Shown here: positions 16,739 through 24,050 of the stretch, piece by piece | Position numbering within the stretch: position 1 is the first letter of the stretch | How the letters are laid out: the number at the start of each line of letters is the position of its first letter | Origin: Actinophytocola oryzae | GTDB taxonomy: Bacteria > Actinomycetota > Actinomycetes > Mycobacteriales > Pseudonocardiaceae | Length of the DNA stretch: 64,000 nt | Assembly (NCBI RefSeq): GCF_004364325.1 | Contig: NZ_SOCP01000004.1 | Span: 310,001-374,000, forward strand | Reading direction: 5' to 3' | The notes under the pieces: model-generated | Database searches by the model: none | Told to the model about the DNA's origin: nothing | Seen by the model: the letters and a program-made list of their open reading frames with translations, nothing else | Made by a program: the position numbers and the translations under genes

Positions 16739-17632
16739 ATGGCCGTGTTTCTGAACGAGGACAGCAGGATCATCGTGCAGGGCATGACCGGGGCGGAGGG
16801 CCGCAAGCACACGGCACGCATGCTCGCCGCGGGCAGCCAGGTGGTCGGCGGCGTCACTCCCGGCAAGGGCGGCCAGACCGTCGAGATCGCGGGGCGGTCG
16901 TTGCCGGTGTTCGACTCCGTTGCCGAGGCCATGGCGTCGACGGGTGCCGACACGACCGTCGTGTTCGTACCGCCGAGGTTCGCGAAGGGCGCGGTGCTGG
17001 AGGCCGTCGACGCGGCCATCGGGCTCGTGGTGGTGATCACCGAGGGCATTCCCGTCCACGACACGGCGTCCTTCTGGGCACACGCGGTCGCCTCGGGGAA
17101 CCGGACCAGGATCGTCGGCCCGAACTGTCCCGGCGTGATCAGCCCGGGGAAGTCCAACGCGGGCATCATCCCCGCCGACATCACCGGACCGGGCCGCATC
17201 GGGCTCGTGTCGAAGTCGGGAACCCTTACCTACCAGCTGATGTACGAGCTGCGGGACATCGGCTTCTCGACCGCCGTCGGCATCGGCGGCGACCCTGTCG
17301 TCGGCACGACCCACATCGACGCCCTGTCCGCGTTCGAGGCCGACCCGCAGACCGACCTGATCGTCATGATCGGCGAGATCGGCGGCGACGCGGAGGAACG
17401 CGCGGCCGTGTTCGTGAAGGAGTACGTCACCAAGCCGGTCGTCGGCTACGTCGCGGGCTTCACCGCGCCGGAAGGGAAGACCATGGGCCACGCGGGCGCC
17501 ATCGTGTCCGGCTCGTCCGGCACCGCCGCCGCGAAGAAGGAGGCGCTGGAGGCCGCAGGCGTCGCGGTGGGCAGGACTCCTTCGGAAACCGCCGAGCTGG
17601 CCAGGCTGAGCCTGGCGCAGTTCGTGTCCTGA
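16739..17632 (+). CDS. Succinyl-CoA ligase alpha subunit-like protein (SucD/MtkB family)
   Basis: A 297-residue protein with the CoA-binding Rossmann domain ([23 protein letters not shown]) and the flavodoxin-like ligase domain. The phosphorylated histidine is His251 in [10 protein letters not shown]. The gene begins three bases after the beta subunit stop. It forms the complex with the SucC-like protein; the acid specificity cannot be read from these motifs. Confidence 0.9.
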   Translation: MAVFLNEDSRIIVQGMTGAEGRKHTARMLAAGSQVVGGVTPGKGGQTVEIAGRSLPVFDSVAEAMASTGADTTVVFVPPRFAKGAVLEAVDAAIGLVVVITEGIPVHDTASFWAHAVASGNRTRIVGPNCPGVISPGKSNAGIIPADITGPGRIGLVSKSGTLTYQLMYELRDIGFSTAVGIGGDPVVGTTHIDALSAFEADPQTDLIVMIGEIGGDAEERAAVFVKEYVTKPVVGYVAGFTAPEGKTMGHAGAIVSGSSGTAAAKKEALEAAGVAVGRTPSETAELARLSLAQFVS

Positions 17633-17641
17633 GAGGTCGCC

Positions 17642-18412
17642 ATGCGGTACGACGTCAACCTTTCCATCCTGTTCACCGAGCTGCCCATGCTCGACCGTCC
17701 GGCGGCGGCCGCCCGTGCCGGCTTCGACGCGGTCGAGATGTGGTGGCCGTTCGACGGTCCCACACCGACCGACATGGAGCTGGACGCGCTGGTGACCGCC
17801 GTCAACGACGCGGGCGTCCAGTTGGTGGGCCTCAACTTCGACGCGGGTCACATGCCCTCCGGCGACCGCGGACTGCTCTCGTCGAGGGCGACGAGCCGGC
17901 GGTTCCGTGACAACATCGACGTCGCCGTCGGTCTCGCGGACCTGCTCGACTGCAAGGTCCTGAACGCCCTGTACGGCAACACGACCGACGACACCGACCC
18001 CGAGCTGGCACTCGAGAACCTCGCGCTGGCGGCGAAGGCGGCGGGCGGGGTCGGCGCGACCGTGGTCGTCGAGGCGCTGAACGACATCGAGAACGCCAGG
18101 TACCCGATCACCTCGTCGCGCCAGGCGTTCGACGTGCTGGACCAGGTGCCGGGCACGGCGTTCCTCGCCGACTTCTACCACCTCGCCCGCATGGGCGAGG
18201 ACATCCCCTCGTTGATCACGAGTCACGCGGGGCGGTTCGGGCACGTCCAGATCGCGGACGTGCCCGGCCGGGGCCAGCCAGGGACCGGGGAGCTGGACTA
18301 CCGGGCGATCCTGCGCGGGCTGGCCGACAGCCCCTACCAGGGGCCGGTCGGCCTGGAGTACCGGCCCGTCGGGCCGAGCGAGGACAGTTTCGGCTGGTTG
18401 GAGGCCATGTAG
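17642..18412 (+). CDS. hyi: Hydroxypyruvate isomerase
   Basis: A 256-residue TIM-barrel sugar-isomerase-family protein. It starts MRYDVNLSILFTELPMLDR and keeps the metal-ligand motifs VVEALNDIENARYPI and HVQIADVPGRGQPGTGELDY typical of Hyi. The enzyme interconverts hydroxypyruvate and tartronate semialdehyde. GAGAGG precedes the ATG, nine bases after the sucD-like gene. The next two genes encode the enzymes that use and make tartronate semialdehyde, which supports the assignment. Confidence 0.9.
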   Translation: MRYDVNLSILFTELPMLDRPAAAARAGFDAVEMWWPFDGPTPTDMELDALVTAVNDAGVQLVGLNFDAGHMPSGDRGLLSSRATSRRFRDNIDVAVGLADLLDCKVLNALYGNTTDDTDPELALENLALAAKAAGGVGATVVVEALNDIENARYPITSSRQAFDVLDQVPGTAFLADFYHLARMGEDIPSLITSHAGRFGHVQIADVPGRGQPGTGELDYRAILRGLADSPYQGPVGLEYRPVGPSEDSFGWLEAM

Positions 18413-19299
18413 TGACGAAGATCGGGATAGTCGGGCTCGGTATCATGGGCGGCCCGATGGCGTCGAACCTGCTCGACGCGGGGTTCGAGGTCATCGGGTT
18501 CGACCTGGTGACCTCGTCGCTGGAGCGGCTCTCCGCCGCAGGCGGCAACGTCGCGTCCTCGGCGGGGCAGGCGGCCGCCGAGTCCGACGTGGTGATCACC
18601 ATGCTGCCGAACCACCCGCAGGTGGAGGCGGTCGCACTCGGCGAGGGCGGCATCCTCGACAGCGCCAAGCCCGGCACCCTGTACATCGACATGAGCACGA
18701 TCCGCCCGGAGACGGCTCGGCGGCTCGCGCAGGTCGGTGGGGACCGGGGGCTCCGGGTGCTCGACGCACCCGTGTCCGGTGGGGAGCGGGGCGCGATCGA
18801 CGGCGTGCTGTCCATCATGGTCGGTGGCAGCGAGGAGGACTTCGCCTCGGCGCAGCCGATCTTCGCGCCGCTGGGTAAGACGATCGTCCACGTTGGACCG
18901 GCGGGTGCCGGGCAGACGGTCAAGGCGGCCAACCAGCTGGTGGTCGGCGGCACCTACGCGTTGGTGGCGGAGGCGATCGTGTTGCTCGAGGCGTCCGGCC
19001 TGGACGCGTCGGTGGGGCTCGACGTGCTGGCGGGTGGGCTCGCGGGCAGCCGGATCCTCGAGCTGAAGCGGAAGTCCATGGTGGCGAGGGAGTTCCGCCC
19101 GGGCTTCCGGATCGACCTGCACCACAAGGACATGGGCATCATCCTCGACGCGGCACGTGACGCGGGAGTCGCGTTGCCGGTGGGGAACCTCGTCGCCGCG
19201 CTGATCGCGTCGGCGAGGGCGCAGGGTTACGGACAGCTGGACCACTCCGCGCTGCTGAAGGTCGCGGAGAACCTGTCGGGCAAGGGGGACGCGGCGTGA
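18412..19299 (+). CDS. 2-hydroxy-3-oxopropionate (tartronate semialdehyde) reductase
   Basis: A 295-residue beta-hydroxyacid dehydrogenase of the GarR/GlxR type. Visible are the NAD(P) motif GLGIMGGPMASNLLDAGF, the substrate loop DAPVSGGERGA and the catalytic lysine in GAGQTVKAANQLVV. It reduces tartronate semialdehyde to glycerate. The GTG start shares one base with the TAG of hyi, and its end overlaps the gcl start. Confidence 0.92.
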   Translation: MTKIGIVGLGIMGGPMASNLLDAGFEVIGFDLVTSSLERLSAAGGNVASSAGQAAAESDVVITMLPNHPQVEAVALGEGGILDSAKPGTLYIDMSTIRPETARRLAQVGGDRGLRVLDAPVSGGERGAIDGVLSIMVGGSEEDFASAQPIFAPLGKTIVHVGPAGAGQTVKAANQLVVGGTYALVAEAIVLLEASGLDASVGLDVLAGGLAGSRILELKRKSMVAREFRPGFRIDLHHKDMGIILDAARDAGVALPVGNLVAALIASARAQGYGQLDHSALLKVAENLSGKGDAA

Positions 19300-20999
19300 T
19301 CCCGTGCATGGAGGCCGCTGTCGCGGTCATGGCGTCCGAGGGCGTGGACACGGTGTTCGGCATCCCGGGTGCGGCGATCCTGCCGCTGTACGCGGCGTTG
19401 CTGAAGAGCGACATCAAGCACATCACCGTGCGGCACGAGGAGGGCGGCACCCACGCGGCGGACGGCTGGTCCCGAGCCACCGGCAAGGTCGGGGTGTGCA
19501 TCGGCACCTCCGGTCCTGCCGGCACCAACATGATCACCGGTCTGTACACCGCGCTCGCCGACTCGATCCCGATGATCTGCATCACCGGCCAGGCGGCCCG
19601 CGCGAAACTGCACCAGGAGGCGTTCCAGGCGGTCGACATCGTCGAGATCGCGAAGCCGGTGACGAAGTGGGCCGTGCAGCTGAAGGAACCGGGACAGGCG
19701 CCGTGGGTGTTCCGGGAGGCGTTCCGGATCGCGCAGTCGGGCAGGCCGGGACCGGTGCTGATCGACCTGCCGATCGATGTCCAAAAGGGACTTTGTCGAT
19801 ATGACGCCGAACTCGACGCGCCCTTGCCCATCGACGTCCCGCAGCCGCATCCCGCGCGTGTGCGTGCCGCGGTCGAGCTGCTCGCGGGTGCCGAGCGGCC
19901 ACTCATCCTGGCCGGCGGCGGCGTCATCATCGCGGACGCGGCCGGTGAGCTCCGTGCGCTCGCCGAGGCCATGAACGTCCCGGTGCAGGTCACCCTGATG
20001 GGCAAGGGCGCGTTTCCCGAGAACCACGAGCTTTTCGCCGGCATGGCGGGCATCCAGACGCAGACCCGCTGGGGCAACCAGGCCTTCCTGGAGAGCGACG
20101 TGGTGCTGGCGGTCGGCGCCAGGTTCGGCGACCGGCACACCGGCGACCTCGACATCTACCGGGGTGACCGCAAGTTCATCCACGTGGACATCGAGCCCAC
20201 GCAGTTGGGCAAGGTCTTCGAACCGGACCTGGGCATCGTGGGCCACGCCCGGCCGACACTGTCGGCGATGACGACCGCCGCGCGTTCCCTCACGCCACAG
20301 GGGTCCTCGTGGCCGTCCAGGGTGGCGTCGCTGCGCGGGTCGCTGGCGCGGCGGGACGACTTCGACGACGTGCCCATCAAGCCGCCGCGTGTCTACCGGG
20401 AGATCAACGAGCACTACGGCGAGGACACGACCTTCGTCACGGCCATCGGGCTGTACCAGATCTGGTCCGGGCAGTTCCAGCACACGTACCTGCCCCGGCG
20501 CTACCTGGTGTGCGGCCAGGCCGGGCCGCTGGGCTGGGAGGTGCCTGCCGCGCTGGGCGTGAAGTGCGCGTTCCCGTCGAGGCGGGTCGTGGCCGTGGCC
20601 GGTGACTACTCGTTCCAGTTCCTGATGGAGGAGATCGCCGTCGCGGCGCAGTACAACATCCCGTTCGTGATCGTGATGGTCAACAACGAGTACCTCGGCC
20701 TGATCCGGCAGGCGGAGCTGCCGTACGACATGAACTACGCGGTGGACCTGCACTACGGCGAGGGCGGCATCGACCACGTGAAGCTGATGGAGGCGTTCGG
20801 CTGCGCGGCGAGGCGGGTCGAGCAGCCTGGCGACATCCGGGCCGCGCTGGCCTGGGCGGACGACGAGTCGGAGCGGACGTCACTGCCGGTGCTGGTGGAG
20901 ATCATGGTCGAACGGGAGGCCAACGCGGCGATGGGCGCGTCGCTGGACGCCGTCAAGGAGTTCGAGCCGGTGCCGGAGCTGGCGCCGGCAGGGGACTGA
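19296..20999 (+). CDS. gcl: Glyoxylate carboligase
   Basis: A 567-residue ThDP enzyme, with close resemblance to Gcl along its length (IGTSGPAGTNMITGLYTA, ITGQAARAKLHQEAFQAVDI, GDYSFQFLMEE). It joins two glyoxylates to tartronate semialdehyde and CO2. The GTG overlaps the garR-like stop (GTGA). Position 48, in RHEEGG, is Glu; in the E. coli enzyme the matching residue is Val51, which replaces the glutamate that most ThDP enzymes use to activate the cofactor. The last gene of the operon; chitinase operator boxes follow. Confidence 0.92.
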   Translation: MIPCMEAAVAVMASEGVDTVFGIPGAAILPLYAALLKSDIKHITVRHEEGGTHAADGWSRATGKVGVCIGTSGPAGTNMITGLYTALADSIPMICITGQAARAKLHQEAFQAVDIVEIAKPVTKWAVQLKEPGQAPWVFREAFRIAQSGRPGPVLIDLPIDVQKGLCRYDAELDAPLPIDVPQPHPARVRAAVELLAGAERPLILAGGGVIIADAAGELRALAEAMNVPVQVTLMGKGAFPENHELFAGMAGIQTQTRWGNQAFLESDVVLAVGARFGDRHTGDLDIYRGDRKFIHVDIEPTQLGKVFEPDLGIVGHARPTLSAMTTAARSLTPQGSSWPSRVASLRGSLARRDDFDDVPIKPPRVYREINEHYGEDTTFVTAIGLYQIWSGQFQHTYLPRRYLVCGQAGPLGWEVPAALGVKCAFPSRRVVAVAGDYSFQFLMEEIAVAAQYNIPFVIVMVNNEYLGLIRQAELPYDMNYAVDLHYGEGGIDHVKLMEAFGCAARRVEQPGDIRAALAWADDESERTSLPVLVEIMVEREANAAMGASLDAVKEFEPVPELAPAGD

Positions 21000-21024
21000 C
21001 CACCCCTACTTTCGTCGGGAAGTG

Positions 21025-21060
21025 TGGTCTGGACCTTGAGGACACTTATGGTCTAGACCA
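21025..21060 (+). promoter_or_regulatory. Two direct chitinase boxes (DasR dre-like)
   Basis: TGGTCTGGACCT at 21025-21036 and TGGTCTAGACCA at 21049-21060 form a direct repeat with a 24-base period in front of the GH18 gene. The second is a perfect palindrome and matches the core of the DasR responsive element and the 12-bp direct repeats of Streptomyces chitinase promoters. This indicates repression by an N-acetylglucosamine-sensing GntR regulator or a chitin two-component system. Confidence 0.85.
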
Positions 21061-21100
21061 CACTGGCGCCGTCCTGTTCGCTAGGTCGGGGAGTTTGGTC

Positions 21101-22051
21101 ATGAGGTCATTGCTGGCCGGCGTGGTCGCCGCCGCCTGTTGTCTCGCTGTGCTACCGGTGGCTTCGGCCGCGCCCGCCGCGGTGTCACCCGCGGCGCCGT
21201 ACCTGTTCGTTGGCTGGGGCGACCCGCCGTCGCCGTCGTCGGTGATGCAGGAGACGGGGGTCCGGTCGTTCACGATGGCGTTCGTCCTGTCGGGTGGCGG
21301 TTGCGCACCGGCGTGGGACGGCTCCCGTGGTCTGACCGGTGGCCCCGACGAGGCCACGATCAACGAGATCCGTGCCGCGGGCGGTGACGTCGTGCCGTCC
21401 TTCGGCGGTTGGAGCGGCAACAAGCTGGGCCCGAACTGCGGCTCCCCCGAGGAGCTGGCGGGCGCGTACCAGCAGGTGATCGACGCCTACGACCTGTCGG
21501 CCATCGACATCGACATCGAGAACACCGACGAGTTCGAGAACGAGGCCGTGCAGGACCGCATCCTGGGCGCGCTGAGGATCGTGAAGCAGAACAACGCCGG
21601 GATCAGGACGATCGTGACGTTCGGGACCACCACGACGGGCCCGAACTACTACGGCGGCAGGCTGATCGACCAGGCCAAGGCCCTGGACGCGGGCATCGAC
21701 GTCTTCACGATCATGCCGTTCGACTTCGGCTCGGCCGACATCTACACGGACACGGTGGGTGCGGCGGAGGGCCTGAAGAACAAGCTGGCGTCGACGTTCG
21801 GCTGGTCCGATGCGGAGGCGTACGGCCATGTGGGCATCTCCGGCATGAACGGCCTGTCCGACCAGCAGGAGATGACGTCCCTGGACACGTGGACGTCCAT
21901 CCGGGACTGGGCCAAGTCGAAGGGCCTCGGCCGCCTGGCGTACTGGGCCGTGAACCGTGACCGTCCTTGCGCTGGCGGCGGCGTGCAGTCCAACTGCAGC
22001 GGCATCGACCAGGAGCCGTGGGCCTTCACTCGCGTTACCGCGGGTTTCTGA
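21101..22051 (+). CDS. Secreted GH18 chitinase
   Basis: A 316-residue protein with a Sec signal peptide (LLAGVVAAACCLAVLPVASA, cleavage near ASA-AP) followed directly by one GH18 barrel. The active-site strand reads AIDIDIENTD, equivalent to the DxxDxDxE motif with the catalytic glutamate at its end. There is no carbohydrate-binding module, so it is a catalytic-domain-only enzyme. GGGGAG lies nine bases before the ATG at 21101. Its promoter contains chitinase-type operator boxes, which agrees with a role in chitin breakdown. A strong hairpin ends the unit. Confidence 0.9.
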   Translation: MRSLLAGVVAAACCLAVLPVASAAPAAVSPAAPYLFVGWGDPPSPSSVMQETGVRSFTMAFVLSGGGCAPAWDGSRGLTGGPDEATINEIRAAGGDVVPSFGGWSGNKLGPNCGSPEELAGAYQQVIDAYDLSAIDIDIENTDEFENEAVQDRILGALRIVKQNNAGIRTIVTFGTTTTGPNYYGGRLIDQAKALDAGIDVFTIMPFDFGSADIYTDTVGAAEGLKNKLASTFGWSDAEAYGHVGISGMNGLSDQQEMTSLDTWTSIRDWAKSKGLGRLAYWAVNRDRPCAGGGVQSNCSGIDQEPWAFTRVTAGF

Positions 22052-22063
22052 TCAGCTGAGCCT

Positions 22064-22098
22064 GAACGGGGTGGCCCGAGGTCCGGGCCACCCCGTTC
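22064..22098 (+). terminator. Terminator hairpin after the chitinase gene
   Basis: Perfect 15-bp arms, GAACGGGGTGGCCCG and its complement, with a five-base loop, 12 bases after the chitinase stop. Confidence 0.85.
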
Positions 22099-22141
22099 GC
22101 GTGTCCGCGAGCGTTTGTCCTTGATTTGTCAATGGAACCTT

Positions 22142-22166
22142 TCTTCCTGTCGATCTGACAGGAAGA
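22142..22166. promoter_or_regulatory. Inverted repeat operator before the NUDIX regulator gene
   Basis: TCTTCCTGTC at 22142-22151 and GACAGGAAGA at 22157-22166 form perfect 10-bp arms around GATCT, ending 13 bases before the ATG. It is too far from a stop to be the chitinase terminator (which is separate) and is placed as an operator for self-regulation by the NrtR-like product. Confidence 0.6.
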
Positions 22167-22179
22167 TACAGTCGGCCGC

Positions 22180-22911
22180 ATGCCCGAAGAGTCGTGGAAG
22201 CCCCCGCTCGTCATGGTCGCGGTCGATATCGTCATCCTGACGCTGCGCGCGTCGAAGTTGCACGTCCTGCTGGTCGAGCGGGGCATCGAGCCCTACCTGG
22301 GCGAGCTGGCCCTGCCCGGCGGCTTTCTCAACAACACCGAGGAAGACGTACTGGCCGCTGCTCATCGGGAGCTGCGGGAAGAGGCCAACCTCCACGGCAC
22401 ACGGCCGCACCTTGAACAGTTGGGTGCCTACGGAACACCCGGCCGGGATCCGCGTGGACGGATCATCTCCGTGGCGTACCTGGCCATCGCGCCGAGCCTC
22501 CCTGAACCGGTCGCGGGTACCGACGCGGCCGGCGCGTGCTGGGAACCCGTCGCGGGAATCCTGTCCGGAGGCATGAAACTGGCCTTCGACCATCACCAGA
22601 TCCTCGCCGACGGGGTCGAACGCGCGCGGGCGAAACTCGAGTACACCTCGCTTGCCACCGCGTTCTGCGGCGAGACGTTCACCATCTCGGAACTGCAGCA
22701 GGTCTACGAGGCGGTGTGGGGCGTCGAACTCGACCTCCGGAACTTCTATCGGAAAGTCCAGGGCGTGGCCGGGTTCATCGCGCCCGTCAGCACGGATCGC
22801 CGGACCACGAAGGGAAGACCGGCGCGGCTGTTCCGGGCCGGCGGGCGAACGGTGCTGTACCCGCCGCTGGTTCGGCCCAACCCACTTGTGGCGGACGAGG
22901 AGGAGCAATGA
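22180..22911 (+). CDS. NUDIX domain protein, NrtR-like regulator
   Basis: A 243-residue protein. Residues about 10-140 are a NUDIX fold with the box GGFLNNTEEDVLAAA followed by HRELREEANL; the usual glycine near the end is Asn, so hydrolysis may be weak or lost. Residues about 150-225 match the winged-helix C-terminal domain of NrtR regulators (YTSLATAFCGETFTISELQQ, NFYRKVQGVAGFI). NrtR proteins bind ADP-ribose-like ligands and repress NAD genes. Here the stop overlaps the ATG of a nucleosidase-fold gene (ATGA), so the protein probably controls, or senses a nucleotide for, that operon rather than NAD synthesis. Confidence 0.82.
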   Translation: MPEESWKPPLVMVAVDIVILTLRASKLHVLLVERGIEPYLGELALPGGFLNNTEEDVLAAAHRELREEANLHGTRPHLEQLGAYGTPGRDPRGRIISVAYLAIAPSLPEPVAGTDAAGACWEPVAGILSGGMKLAFDHHQILADGVERARAKLEYTSLATAFCGETFTISELQQVYEAVWGVELDLRNFYRKVQGVAGFIAPVSTDRRTTKGRPARLFRAGGRTVLYPPLVRPNPLVADEEEQ

Positions 22912-24050
22912 CAGATGACATCGTGGTGATACTCACGGCCCTCGACCTCGAGTACAAGGCTGTCCGGCAGAAGCTGGTGAATCCTCGCGTACACACCCAT
23001 GACACGGGCACGCGGTTCGAGGTGGGCACGATCCAGGGTACGAACCGCCGGGTGGCGCTCGGCTTCACCAACAAGGGAAACCACGCCTCCGCGGTGCTTG
23101 CCGAACGAGCGATACGAGAGTTCTCGCCGGTGGCCGTGTTGTTCGTCGGCGTGGCCGGTGCACTGTGGGACACCCCGCTGGGCGACGTCGTGGTGGCGAC
23201 GCACGTGTACGGATATCACGGCGGCACCAGCGAGGACGACGGACTAAAGGCACGACCCCGCGTGTGGGAGATGGCGCACGGCATCAGCCAGCTCGCGGCA
23301 CACCTTGCCAGGACCGGTGAATGGATGGGCGACCTGCCCGTCGGCGCCCGTGTGCCGAAGGTGCACCTCGCGCCCATCGCGGCGGGTGAGGTCGTGCAGA
23401 ACTCCAAGATCTCCTACCACGCCAAGTGGATCCAGGATCACTACAACGACGCGGTGGCGATCGAGATGGAAGGCGCGGGTGTGGCGCAGGCCGGACACCT
23501 GAACGCGGCGCCGGTCGCGATCGTGCGCGGCATCAGTGACCGGGCTGACGGCACCAAGACGACAGAGGCGGACCACGCCTGGCAACCCAGGGCGGCGGAC
23601 AACGCGGCGGCCTTCGCCGTCCGGCTCGCCGAGGAACTGATCAAGGAGCGGGGGCACATGCACGAGAGCGACAAGGCCCGAAACGGTGGCAGCGTCAGCA
23701 ACTCCAACAACTCCGGACAGGTCGGTATCCAGGCCCAGTACGTCTCCGGCAGCACCGTGAACATGGGTGTTTCGTCGCGGCCGGCGACCACGGCGGACCT
23801 CTCCAGGGACCTGGCGGCGTTCCGCGACCAGCTGAAGTGCGAGCACGCCACGGGCAAGGTGGACGACGCGACCTACGTCGCGGCGGAGGCGGAACTCGAC
23901 ATCGCGTGCAAGGCACTGGACACGGACAGCCCGCAGGGGAAGAGCACGTTCGTGCTGGCGCTCAAGCGGCTGCATGGACTCATCGCCGACGTGGCCGAAC
24001 TGGTGGCGCCGATCGCGACGCTGATCGCGGCGGTCAAGGGGCTGACATGA
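22908..24050 (+). CDS. Nucleoside phosphorylase-fold protein with VGIQAQ motif and helical tail
   Basis: A 380-residue protein. Residues 1-245 form a PNP/MTA-SAH nucleosidase domain: FVGVAGAL near 79-86, ribose-binding glutamates in AIEMEGAG (184-191) and the base-binding Asp in VRGISDRADG. Residues 255-290 are rich in Asn, Ser and Gly and contain VGIQAQYVSGSTVNM (VGIQAQ at 272-277). Residues 295-380 are a helical domain. GAGGAGGAG precedes the ATG. Such nucleosidase domains occur in nucleotide-based conflict systems as sensors or effectors. The VGIQAQ stretch recurs at the N-terminus of the next protein, suggesting the two co-assemble. Confidence 0.8.
   Translation: MTDDIVVILTALDLEYKAVRQKLVNPRVHTHDTGTRFEVGTIQGTNRRVALGFTNKGNHASAVLAERAIREFSPVAVLFVGVAGALWDTPLGDVVVATHVYGYHGGTSEDDGLKARPRVWEMAHGISQLAAHLARTGEWMGDLPVGARVPKVHLAPIAAGEVVQNSKISYHAKWIQDHYNDAVAIEMEGAGVAQAGHLNAAPVAIVRGISDRADGTKTTEADHAWQPRAADNAAAFAVRLAEELIKERGHMHESDKARNGGSVSNSNNSGQVGIQAQYVSGSTVNMGVSSRPATTADLSRDLAAFRDQLKCEHATGKVDDATYVAAEAELDIACKALDTDSPQGKSTFVLALKRLHGLIADVAELVAPIATLIAAVKGLT

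Noticed and set aside
22180-22911. Classical NAD-biosynthesis regulator NrtR
   Set aside because: The fold agrees, but no NAD-synthesis or salvage gene is adjacent and the operon continues into a nucleosidase-fold and a membrane protein.
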